A stretch of DNA of 64,000 nucleotides. Origin: DASYKS01 sp035995205 (lineage in GTDB: Bacteria > Acidobacteriota > Thermoanaerobaculia > Multivoradales > UBA5704). Positions 33,000 through 40,467 of the stretch are shown here, piece by piece. Numbering within the stretch: position 1 is the stretch's first letter; each line of letters opens with the position of its first letter. Under the pieces are notes generated by a model. It ran no database searches and had not been told where the DNA came from. It saw only the letters and a list, made by a program, of their open reading frames with translations. Location: the NCBI GenBank assembly GCA_035995205.1, contig DASYKS010000027.1, positions 31,000 through 94,999 of the forward strand, read 5' to 3'. Position numbers and translations under genes: made by a program.

Positions 33000-33527
33000 A
33001 TGATTGCCCTCGACGAAATTTTTATCGAAACGTCCCTGGAGACGTTTCTCGAAGAAGCTCGCCCGCGGCTGAAGGTCATTTTTTGTCGCTACAGGATACC
33101 GCCGGACGACACGGAGGACATCGTCCAGCAGGCACTCCTCGCTTTGCTGTACCGCCTGGGCTCGGTTCGAGATCCTCAGGCATGGCTGATCGGAACCGTC
33201 AAGAACAAGTGCTTGCTATACTGGCGTGACCAACGGCGGAGGCTCTATGACTCGGTGGATTCGACGGTCCTCGAGTGGATTGCACGCCCTTCGTCTCCCG
33301 AGCAGGAGGACGAAGATGTCCGGCGGGATTTGGAAGCCGTGATCGAGACTCTGCCGAACCGTTGTCGCGCTCTCTTGAGTCTTCGCTATGGACTTGGGTA
33401 CGAGCCCCCCGAGGTCGCGGCCCGACTGGGCTACAGCGCGTCGAGCATGAGCAAGATCACGACGCGCTGCCTCGCGATGCTTACCCGTCAACTACTTGTC
33501 GCAGGTTTGGGTCGGAAAAAAATATGA
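33000..33527 (+). CDS. ECF-type sigma factor, third paralog
   Basis: A 175-aa sigma-70 family protein. Region 2: RPRLKVIFCRYRIPPDDTED, IVQQALLALLYRLGSVRDPQ, LLYWRDQRRRL. Region 4: CRALLSLRYGLGYEPPEVAA and the HTH ASSMSKITTRCLAML. It is close to the first paralog, including GLGYxPxEVA. Its stop overlaps the start of the TPR gene (ATGA), so translation is coupled. Confidence 0.92.
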   Translation: MIALDEIFIETSLETFLEEARPRLKVIFCRYRIPPDDTEDIVQQALLALLYRLGSVRDPQAWLIGTVKNKCLLYWRDQRRRLYDSVDSTVLEWIARPSSPEQEDEDVRRDLEAVIETLPNRCRALLSLRYGLGYEPPEVAARLGYSASSMSKITTRCLAMLTRQLLVAGLGRKKI

Positions 33528-34915
33528 CGACGATCACCGATCATCCGAGCCGCGAAGTGCTGGAGCGGTTCCTCTTGGCCCAGCTTCCGGCCTCCGAGAC
33601 CCGCAGGGTGCTCCGGCACCTGTTGACCGGCTGCCTGGTCTGCCAGCAAGACGCCGGGGCCGCCTGGAAGAACACGCAGCCGGGATTGGCGACGCTGCCG
33701 ATCGACCCTGCGCTCGATGCCCGCTACGACGAGGTTCTCGATCGCGTCTTCCAGCGCGTCGAGCGGGTGGAGCAGGTTCTCGCGCGGGAGCGGTTCCAAG
33801 CCCGCGAGCTGCTGGCCGTTCTCGAACCCCATCCGATCCAGCGCCAGCGCCTGATGCTGCGCAACAGCGCAAAATTTCGCAGCCGCGCCTTTTGCGAGCA
33901 GTTGCTCGAAGCGAGCCAGGAACGGGGCTTCAAGAACCCGGAGCGGGCTCTGGAGCTGGCCGATCTGGCGATCGAAGTCTCGCGGGACCTGCCCGAGGAC
34001 AACCTTGGTGCCGATCCGGCGAGCCATCTGGAGAGCAGGGCCTGGGCACAGTCGGCCAACGCCCAACGTATCCTCGGCAACCTCGACGTCGCCGAGCGCT
34101 GTTTCGAGACCGCCGAAGAGCTTCTGGCCGAATCGAACGGCGTCGGCATTTTTGACGAGGCGCGCCTCTACGATCTCAAAGCCTCCCTGCGGCGCGACCA
34201 GCGCCGGTGGCCTGAAGCGTTGGAGCTCCACGACCGGGTGATCGGCATCTATCAGTGCCTGGGGCAGCGGCATCTCCTGGGCCGCGCCTACGCCCAGAAG
34301 GCGACGGTCATCTCCGAGATCGGGGATTTCGCATCGTCGATCTCCCTCTTGCGACGGGCGCTGGAGCTGCTCGATCCGAAAGAAGAGCCGCGGATGTTCC
34401 TGGCGGCGCGCCATAACCTGATCTGGGCGCTGTGCGAAAGCGAGCGCTATCGCGAGGCCTTCGCGCTCCTGTTTCACACCCGCCCGTTCTACCTCCAGGC
34501 GGGCGATCGGATGAACCTGATCAGAATGCGCTGGCTGGAAGGCCAGGTCGCTGCCGGCCTCGGTCGCCTGGAGCAGGCCGAAGTGGCGTTCCAAGAGGTG
34601 CGACGAGCCTTCGGCGAGCTTGCCTTCGACTTCGACGGCGCGTTGGTCTCCCTCGATCTCGCGGTGCTGCTCGCCCGCCAGGGGCGCTCAGCCGAAGTTC
34701 AGCGGGTCGCCGAAGAGGTTCTCGCGATCTTCGTTTCCCGCTCGATCCACCGCGAGGCGATCGCCGCGGTCGCCCTGCTCAAGCAAGCCGCCGACCAACA
34801 GCGAGCCGAAGTCGCGCTCGTCCGGCAGGTGTCGGCGTTCCTGCGGCGCTCGCGGAGCAACCCCGAGCTGGCGTTCGAAGGTGGGGGAGAGTTGATGCCG
34901 GAGGCGGCGGGGTAA
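33524..34915 (+). CDS. TPR protein with anti-sigma-like His/Cys N-terminus, second copy
   Basis: A 463-aa protein paralogous to the one at 30442. The ATG at 33524 is set by the 4-nt overlap with the sigma gene; the longer open frame upstream is a shadow. The N-terminus has HP at 7-8 and HLLTGCLVC (H32, C37, C40). A TPR-like region follows: AYAQKATVISEIGDFASSIS, DPKEEPRMFLAARHNL and GDRMNLIRMRWLEGQVAAGL. The corresponding segments of the first copy are DPKSEPRLVVAARHNL and GDRMNLIRLQWLEGKIA. No membrane segment is seen. Probable cytoplasmic partner of the third sigma factor. Confidence 0.85.
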   Translation: MTTITDHPSREVLERFLLAQLPASETRRVLRHLLTGCLVCQQDAGAAWKNTQPGLATLPIDPALDARYDEVLDRVFQRVERVEQVLARERFQARELLAVLEPHPIQRQRLMLRNSAKFRSRAFCEQLLEASQERGFKNPERALELADLAIEVSRDLPEDNLGADPASHLESRAWAQSANAQRILGNLDVAERCFETAEELLAESNGVGIFDEARLYDLKASLRRDQRRWPEALELHDRVIGIYQCLGQRHLLGRAYAQKATVISEIGDFASSISLLRRALELLDPKEEPRMFLAARHNLIWALCESERYREAFALLFHTRPFYLQAGDRMNLIRMRWLEGQVAAGLGRLEQAEVAFQEVRRAFGELAFDFDGALVSLDLAVLLARQGRSAEVQRVAEEVLAIFVSRSIHREAIAAVALLKQAADQQRAEVALVRQVSAFLRRSRSNPELAFEGGGELMPEAAG

Positions 34916-34922
34916 GTAGGGT

Positions 34923-34946
34923 AAGGGAGGGGCTCGGGCCTCCCTT
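34923..34946. terminator. Hairpin between convergent TPR and lptFG genes
   Basis: AAGGGAGG (34923-34930) and CCTCCCTT (34939-34946) form a perfect 8-bp stem with an 8-nt loop, 8 nt after the TPR gene stop. The gene on the other strand ends at 34992. The T-run is short (TT), so it is a weak intrinsic terminator at best, possibly for both directions. Confidence 0.45.
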
Positions 34947-34991
34947 CCGCGCCTCCGGAGACCCGCCCGTTCGAGCCGTAGCGAGCCTGCG

Positions 34992-37397
34992 CTACGTTCG
35001 CACCCCAAGAAACAAATAGCTCGACAGCAGCGTAAACAGGGCGCTCGGGCTCCAGACCGCGGCGGCGGCCGGAATGGCTCCGGCTTCGCCCAGGGTCTTG
35101 AAGAAGGCGAAGACCGCGAGGAAGATGATCCCTAGCACGATCGAGACGCCGATGCCGTAGAGGGTTCCTTGGCGGCCGATGCGGAAGGCGAACGGCAAGG
35201 CCACGACGGCCATTATCAGGGAGATCACCGGGAACGCCAGTTTGTTGTAGAGCTGGACTTCCAGCTCGGGTACGGCTTGGCCGCTCGCTTTGAGCTCGGC
35301 GACGTAGGCTCGAAGCTCGCCGTAGGCCATCTGCTCAGGGGGCCGGATCTCGGCATCGAAGTATTCCGGCGTCTCGGGGAACGCGACGGTCCGCTGGCCG
35401 CGGAAGCGGGTGAAGCTGGTGACCTTGCCGCGGTCGAACGTCCGCGCCCAGCCGTTGTCGAAAATCCAGTTGCCATTGCCGTTGTAGGTCGCGTTCTCGG
35501 CATACAGGCGCCGAACCATCTCGTGGTCGGCATCGAAATCGAAGACGTGGAGTCGTTGCAGGGCCTTGTTCTTCGGGTCGTAGTACGAGTAGTTGTAGAT
35601 GAACCGGCCATGCCCGAACAGCCATTGACGGTCCGCCCGGCGGTAGGTTCGGACCGTCTCCTTGCCGTTGATCTTGTCGCGGATCTGGGCCACCCGTTCG
35701 TTCGAAGCGGGGAGAACCTGCGCCTCCAGATAGACGCAGAACGAAGAGACCAACAGCGCGCTCACTATGACCGGCAGCGCCAGCCGATAGAGGCTCACTC
35801 CCAAGGCTTTCGCCGCGGTGACCTCGTTGGTGCGGGAGAGCAGGCTGAAGGTCATCAACGTCGTCACCAGGATCACGACCGGGGCGATGTCGTAGAAGAT
35901 CTGGAGCGACATGTATTTGTAGTAGGAGAAGACCAGATCCTTGGCGATCTTGTTCTTCAGGATCTCGTCGATCCTCTCGGTCAGGTCGGCGATGATGTAC
36001 AGGGAGATGCCGGTTGCGGTCACGATCGATAGGACAACCAGGAACAGCCGCACGACGTAGCGATCGATCAGGTTGGGGAACAGCAGGCGCAGGCGCGGGA
36101 TACGCAAGACCACCCCGCGCTCCTCGACGCTCTTGGCTACCGCCACGGCGGCGACCGGCGGCTCCTGAACCTCGGGAAGTAGGGGAGAGGCGGCAACGGT
36201 CCGCTGGCGGAGAGAACGGATGCGCAGGATCCCCCCCCAGACGTCGCGACGAATCCACCGATCGACCCGGGAGAAGAGCAGGCTCTTGTCTCGGTTGCGC
36301 CGTATCAGCAGGAAGATTCCGACCACCGTCAGAATGATGTTGGGACTCCACATCGCTACCCAGCCCGGAATCCTGCCGTAGCGCGCCGCTTCCTCCCCAT
36401 TGAACAGAAGGATGTAATAGAGGGCCAGGACGGCGATCGACATGGCGAAGCCCGAGCCCTTGCCGCCTCGCCGGTTGTTGATCCCCAGGGGAAGCGCGAT
36501 GAAGGCGAAGGCGAGGCAGGCTGCCGGGATCGAGAATTTCTTGTGCGTCTCGACCCGCGCCAGATTGCGCTGCTCGTCGGGAGCGCTGCGATCGCGGGCG
36601 AGCCGCCCCAGCTCTTTCAGGGTCAGCTCCCGAACGCCTTTCGAAACCGCCCATTTCGCCCGCTGGTTGGTCATGAACTGATCTTCCAGGATCAGCTCCA
36701 AGCGCTTGTTGCGGCTGACCTCGTAGCGGGCGGGGGAGGCGAGATTGACCTTCTGGCGCGTGGCGTCGGTCAGCTCCATGACCACCCGCTCGCCCTGCTG
36801 ATCGACCCGGACCTCGCCCCATTCTGCCGTCGTAACCTGATTCTCTTCGGTCGCGGAGCCCGCCTCGGCGATGAAAACGCCCTTCCACCGGGTCTCGTTC
36901 GGCGGGGCTTCGAAGACGTAGAGAACTTTCCCCTCCCAATCCTCCGAGAAAATCCGCGGCTGAACCTGCTGCGCCACGCTGCGAGTGAGGATCTCCAAGC
37001 GCAGTTGCTGCAAGGAATGGTTGCCCCAGGGAAGGGCGTAGATCATCAGCACGATGTTGATCGCGGTGAGCGTCGCCGCCAGCAGCAGGATCGGCCGGTA
37101 GAGGCGCGAGAGGCCGATTCCGCTCGCTCGAATCGCGACCAGCTCGCTGTCCGACGCCAGCCGGCCCACGGCGATCAGGATGCCGAATAGCAACGACATC
37201 GGGATCGTCAAGACCACGATGTTCGGTATCGTGACCAGCAGAAGCTCGCCGACCGTCGACCAGGGCAGGCCGCGCCGGATGATCATTTCCGCCGACTGGA
37301 AGAGGAACCGGAGCAGCAGGATGAACGTGTAGACTAGAAATCCCAGGACGAGCGGTCCGAAGATTTCTTTCAGGACATAGCGGTCGAGTCGGCGCAC
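34992..37397 (-). CDS. Fused LptF-LptG lipopolysaccharide export permease
   Basis: An 801-aa inner-membrane protein holding two YjgP/YjgQ-family halves. The first half begins RRLDRYVLKEIFGPLVLGF and is LptF-like, with membrane helices on both sides of a periplasmic domain. The second begins near residue 440 with LIDRYVVRLFLVVLSIV and is LptG-like, again ending in membrane helices (LAFPVISLIMAVVALPFAF). A ~75-residue basic linker joins them. In most bacteria these are two genes. The GTG at 37397 fits the conserved start. A TATAAT box ends only 6 nt upstream, which suggests a leaderless transcript. Its partners LptB and LptC/LptA are encoded at 50-53 kb. Confidence 0.93.
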   Translation of the reverse strand: MRRLDRYVLKEIFGPLVLGFLVYTFILLLRFLFQSAEMIIRRGLPWSTVGELLLVTIPNIVVLTIPMSLLFGILIAVGRLASDSELVAIRASGIGLSRLYRPILLLAATLTAINIVLMIYALPWGNHSLQQLRLEILTRSVAQQVQPRIFSEDWEGKVLYVFEAPPNETRWKGVFIAEAGSATEENQVTTAEWGEVRVDQQGERVVMELTDATRQKVNLASPARYEVSRNKRLELILEDQFMTNQRAKWAVSKGVRELTLKELGRLARDRSAPDEQRNLARVETHKKFSIPAACLAFAFIALPLGINNRRGGKGSGFAMSIAVLALYYILLFNGEEAARYGRIPGWVAMWSPNIILTVVGIFLLIRRNRDKSLLFSRVDRWIRRDVWGGILRIRSLRQRTVAASPLLPEVQEPPVAAVAVAKSVEERGVVLRIPRLRLLFPNLIDRYVVRLFLVVLSIVTATGISLYIIADLTERIDEILKNKIAKDLVFSYYKYMSLQIFYDIAPVVILVTTLMTFSLLSRTNEVTAAKALGVSLYRLALPVIVSALLVSSFCVYLEAQVLPASNERVAQIRDKINGKETVRTYRRADRQWLFGHGRFIYNYSYYDPKNKALQRLHVFDFDADHEMVRRLYAENATYNGNGNWIFDNGWARTFDRGKVTSFTRFRGQRTVAFPETPEYFDAEIRPPEQMAYGELRAYVAELKASGQAVPELEVQLYNKLAFPVISLIMAVVALPFAFRIGRQGTLYGIGVSIVLGIIFLAVFAFFKTLGEAGAIPAAAAVWSPSALFTLLSSYLFLGVRT

Positions 37398-37403
37398 GCC
37401 GGC

Positions 37404-37409
37404 ATTATA
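37404..37409 (-). promoter_or_regulatory. -10 box of lptFG, 6 nt from the start codon
   Basis: On the minus strand TATAAT (37404-37409) is followed by GCCGGC and the GTG start. With usual spacing, transcription would begin at or within a base or two of the start codon, leaving no room for a Shine-Dalgarno. No good -35 was found. Confidence 0.5.
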
Positions 37410-37493
37410 TGGGTAGCGCGCGTGTCCTTTCGGTCCGCGACCGATTCGAGTCTCCACGCCACGCAAGTTCAACTGTTTCCCGGAGATCCCGCG

Positions 37494-37910
37494 ATGCCGA
37501 TCCGTCTCGAACGACGATTTCGTTTCAGCGCCAGCCATCTGTACCGCCGTTCGGAATGGTCTGAGGAGGAAAACCGGCGCCGGTTCGGCAAGTGCGCCAA
37601 CCTGCCCGGGCACGGCCATAACTACCGGTTGTTCATCACCGTGACGGGCGAGATCGATCCGGCGACCGGCTTCGTAGTCGACCTTGGAGCGCTCGACCAA
37701 ATCCTGGCAACGCGCGTCGTCGACGTGCTCGATCACCAGCACCTGAATTCGGCGCTGCCGGAATTCGCCGACGGGGGGGCGATCCCATCGAGCGAGAACC
37801 TGCTGCTGTGGATAGTCGGGCGATTGGACGGAGCGCTGCCGGAGGGAGTGACGCTCGCGAAGCTGCGCCTGGAGGAGGACGAGGATCTGGCGGCCGAATG
37901 GGCGCCGTGA
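37494..37910 (+). CDS. 6-pyruvoyl-tetrahydropterin synthase / QueD family protein
   Basis: A 138-aa enzyme of the PTPS/QueD fold, acting on dihydroneopterin triphosphate in queuosine or pterin synthesis. Zinc ligands: His in FSASHLYR and the HxH of GHGHNY. The catalytic Cys is in GKCANLPGHGH, Asp/His in DVLDHQHLN and Glu in RLEEDEDLA. The ATG at 37494 has GGAGAT at a proper distance; the open frame upstream is not family-like. It is divergent from lptFG. The 172 nt after it, before the convergent parB, hold nothing that I recognise. Confidence 0.88.
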   Translation: MPIRLERRFRFSASHLYRRSEWSEEENRRRFGKCANLPGHGHNYRLFITVTGEIDPATGFVVDLGALDQILATRVVDVLDHQHLNSALPEFADGGAIPSSENLLLWIVGRLDGALPEGVTLAKLRLEEDEDLAAEWAP

Positions 37911-38082
37911 GGTTCCCGGCGCAGTTAAGTTCACATAATCAATCTTATCGGGCAATCGCGTGGATAGTCCGTGGCGTACCAATCCCATGGCGGCGAAGGA
38001 ATTTAAAGCCGCTCTTCCCCCAGATCCCTTCGCTCTCGCTCGGGACGGGCGCAACCCGGAGCCGTGGTTGCCCTGCAGGGGC

Positions 38083-38961
38083 TTACGATTTGGCTTGGGA
38101 GGTCCGGAGGTCGACGAGGATCTGTTCGAGGGCGCGAATCAGATCGCCACGATCGACTTCAGATTGGCGGAACGTCAGCGCGAGGCTGAACGTCTTGTCG
38201 GGCGCACGGAACTTGAAGATGTAGGGCTTCCGGCGGGACGGCCGACCCTTCTCTTTGCGCAGGCGTCGCCGAAGGTCGTCGCGGCTCAGACCCTGGCGTG
38301 AGACCTGTTCAAGCATCCGGATCATCTCGCCTTCATCGCCCGCCTTCAGGACTTCGAGCAGCAGCGACTTCGACTGAATGCCCAGCGCCTGCACCGTGTC
38401 GCGGACGCTGCCCGGCATTTGCAGCAGCGAGAGGCTTTCGGTGATCACCGTCCGCGATTTTCCGACCGATTCGGAGATCTCTTCGTGCGTGTAGTCGTGC
38501 CGCTCGGCGAGCGCCCGGTAGCCTTCGGCTTCTTCGAACGGAGTGAGGTCTTTGCGCTGAAGGTTCTCGATCAGCGCGATCTCCAGCGCCTCGTCCTCCG
38601 AGACGTCCATCTCGATGATCGGCACTTCGTAGAGACCCGCTTGCTGCGCCGCCCGGTAGCGCCGCTCGCCGGAGATGATCCGGTAGATCGGGCCGCCGGC
38701 GGCATCGAGGGGACCGTCCTTCTTCGGGCGAACCAGGAGCGGCTCCAAGACTCCCTTGTCGCGGATCGAGGCCGCCAGATCGTCCAGGTCCCCCATCACC
38801 GAACGCGGTTGGCGGGGATCGGTTTCGATCGCGGACAGCGGAGCCATCTTCCCCACCGGGATCTCGTGGCGAACCGCGAGCTCCTCGACGAAGTGGGTGT
38901 CGTGGCGCATCTTGACCCGCAGGGGCAGACCTCGCTTGCGGTCGGTCACCGGCTCAGACAC
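38083..38961 (-). CDS. parB: Chromosome-partitioning protein ParB
   Basis: A 292-aa DNA-binding CTPase-type segregation protein. Motifs: TDPRQPR near residue 48, the C-motif box SGERRYRAA, ENLQRKDLTPFEEA and the HTH (THEEISESVGKSRTVITESL). A C-terminal dimerisation-like domain follows. The start overlaps the parA stop by 8 nt, so they form one unit with parA first. No canonical parS site (TGTTTCACGTGAAACA) was noticed in the window. Confidence 0.95.
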   Translation of the reverse strand: MSEPVTDRKRGLPLRVKMRHDTHFVEELAVRHEIPVGKMAPLSAIETDPRQPRSVMGDLDDLAASIRDKGVLEPLLVRPKKDGPLDAAGGPIYRIISGERRYRAAQQAGLYEVPIIEMDVSEDEALEIALIENLQRKDLTPFEEAEGYRALAERHDYTHEEISESVGKSRTVITESLSLLQMPGSVRDTVQALGIQSKSLLLEVLKAGDEGEMIRMLEQVSRQGLSRDDLRRRLRKEKGRPSRRKPYIFKFRAPDKTFSLALTFRQSEVDRGDLIRALEQILVDLRTSQAKS

Positions 38962-39712
38962 GACTGAGAACCTCCTCGGATAGGCGGTAGTACTCGTAAG
39001 CCCCGGTCGACTTCGGAGCGAACGTGAAGATCGATTCGCGATAGGCCGGGCTCTCCTCCAGCCTCACGCTCTTGGTGATCACGGTCTCGAAGACCTTGAG
39101 ACCAAACACCCGCTGGATCTGCTCGTGAATGTCCTTGGCGAGCAACGTCCGCTTATCGTAGAGCGTGATCAGCGCGCCGAGGATCTGTAGCTCGGGATTC
39201 GCGCGCTGTTTGATCTTGTCGATCGTCTCCAGCAGATCGTCGGTTCCTTCGAGCGCAAAGTAGCTGGCCTGGATCGGGACCAGAACATGCGTCGCGGCCA
39301 CCAGGGCGTTCACCGTGATGATCCCGAGCGTGGGCGGCGTATCGATGATGATGAACTCGTAGTCATCCCGGATTTTTTGCAGCTTGTCCTTCAACCGGTA
39401 GTGGCCGTCGATCTCGCCGATCAGTTTGGCCTCGATCTTCGCCAACGAGATCGCCGAGGGGGCGATCATCAGATTCGGAATTCGATCCGCCGGCCGCAGG
39501 ATGGCCGCAAGGTCACGGTTGTCCTCCGTGAGGACATCGTAGATGGTTCCCTCCAGACCGTGGACATCCAAAAAGGACATGGAGCTGTTGGCCTGAGGAT
39601 CGAGATCGACGAGCAGGGTGCGCAAGCCTTTGGAAGCCAAGGCCGCGGCGAGATTGATGGCGGTGGTCGTCTTTCCGACGCCACCCTTCTGGTTGGTAAT
39701 CGCGAGGATCAT
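38954..39712 (-). CDS. parA: Chromosome-partitioning ATPase ParA (Soj)
   Basis: A 252-aa deviant Walker ATPase. NQKGGVGKTT at residues 7-16 carries the signature Lys, followed by LVDLDPQANS and the Walker B-like IIIDTPPTLG. With ParB it moves origin regions apart. The ATG at 39712 lies 8 nt after the -10 of a good promoter, so the mRNA is probably leaderless. Confidence 0.96.
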   Translation of the reverse strand: MILAITNQKGGVGKTTTAINLAAALASKGLRTLLVDLDPQANSSMSFLDVHGLEGTIYDVLTEDNRDLAAILRPADRIPNLMIAPSAISLAKIEAKLIGEIDGHYRLKDKLQKIRDDYEFIIIDTPPTLGIITVNALVAATHVLVPIQASYFALEGTDDLLETIDKIKQRANPELQILGALITLYDKRTLLAKDIHEQIQRVFGLKVFETVITKSVRLEESPAYRESIFTFAPKSTGAYEYYRLSEEVLSRV

Positions 39713-39720
39713 CGCGGCGC

Positions 39721-39749
39721 AGTGTATGGGAGGCCCCTTAGAGGGTCAA
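39721..39749 (-). promoter_or_regulatory. Promoter of parAB, likely leaderless
   Basis: On the minus strand TTGACC (39744-39749), a 17-nt spacer and TACACT (39721-39726) form a good sigma-70-type promoter. Eight nt later comes the parA ATG, so transcription should start about one base ahead of, or at, the start codon. Confidence 0.65.
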
Positions 39750-39774
39750 GCTCCGCTCCCCTGCTCTCAGACAC

Positions 39775-39792
39775 ATGTCGGCGCGCCGACAT
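39775..39792. promoter_or_regulatory. 18-bp perfect palindrome upstream of parAB
   Basis: ATGTCGGCGCGCCGACAT is its own reverse complement over all 18 bases. It lies 63 bp upstream of parA and 42 bp downstream of the nuclease gene. It could be an operator, a ParB-type site that differs from the consensus, or a short terminator stem. It does not match canonical parS. Confidence 0.5.
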
Positions 39793-39833
39793 TCCCCCTA
39801 AACGCTTGAAAAACAGCGCCTTAGAGGCGAGAT

Positions 39834-40349
39834 TCACATCGTGTAACGGCCCGGGTCGTTGGGATTCATCTCTTCGAGCACGCGCCGAATCCGCTCTTCG
39901 TCATCCGTCGGGTCGAGTGTACCCGTGACGATCTGCGCCTGGTCCAAAACCGCGCGGCGAACGTAGATCGGTGCCTGCGCCCGCAGGGCCAAAGCGATAG
40001 CGTCGCTCGGCCGGGCGTCGAGAATTCGCTTCGGCTCGGCCGGGTCGAGATGAATTTCCGCGATGAACGTGCCTTCCCGCAAATCGCTGATCACGATCTT
40101 CTCGATCGTGCCGCCGAGACGCTCGCACATTTGGAGCAGCAGGTCGTGGGTCAGCGGGCGCGGCGTGGTGACGCCCTCGATTCGCAGGGCGATCGCCTGC
40201 GCCTCGGCGACTCCTATCCAGATCGGCAGGAAGAGGGTTCGATCGAGGTCGCGAAGGATCACGATCGGCACGTTCGAAGTGGGATCGAGCATCAGGCCGG
40301 TGACGGACATAGGAACGAGATCGGGTCCCGGAGAGTCTTCCTGGCTCAT
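39834..40349 (-). CDS. Bifunctional nuclease (BFN/DUF151) family protein
   Basis: A 171-aa protein of the DUF151 bifunctional-nuclease family. Typical elements are PIVILRD near residue 28, LPIWIGVAEAQAIALRIEG, RPLTHDLLLQM and the conserved core RPSDAIALALRAQAPIYV. The family is common in bacteria; nuclease activity was reported for a plant homolog and is not proven in general. It lies between miaB and parA on the same strand. Confidence 0.88.
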   Translation of the reverse strand: MSQEDSPGPDLVPMSVTGLMLDPTSNVPIVILRDLDRTLFLPIWIGVAEAQAIALRIEGVTTPRPLTHDLLLQMCERLGGTIEKIVISDLREGTFIAEIHLDPAEPKRILDARPSDAIALALRAQAPIYVRRAVLDQAQIVTGTLDPTDDEERIRRVLEEMNPNDPGRYTM

Positions 40350-40467
40350 GGGCTCATTCTGGGCGCCCCCAAGGGGGAGGTCAAGACGCAGGCGCCCGCA
40401 GCCTGGGATTGGCCGCGAGCGATCGATCCGAAAGATTTGGGTGAAAGTTTCGAGGGAAAGGGGGGTA

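Noticed and set aside
34432..35019. 195-codon frame over the end of the second TPR gene
   Set aside because: Arg/Pro-rich shadow of the TPR frame running into the convergent lptFG end.
38083..39833. Canonical parS near parAB
   Set aside because: No TGTTTCACGTGAAACA-like sequence was found; the 18-bp palindrome is a different sequence and is reported only as a candidate.
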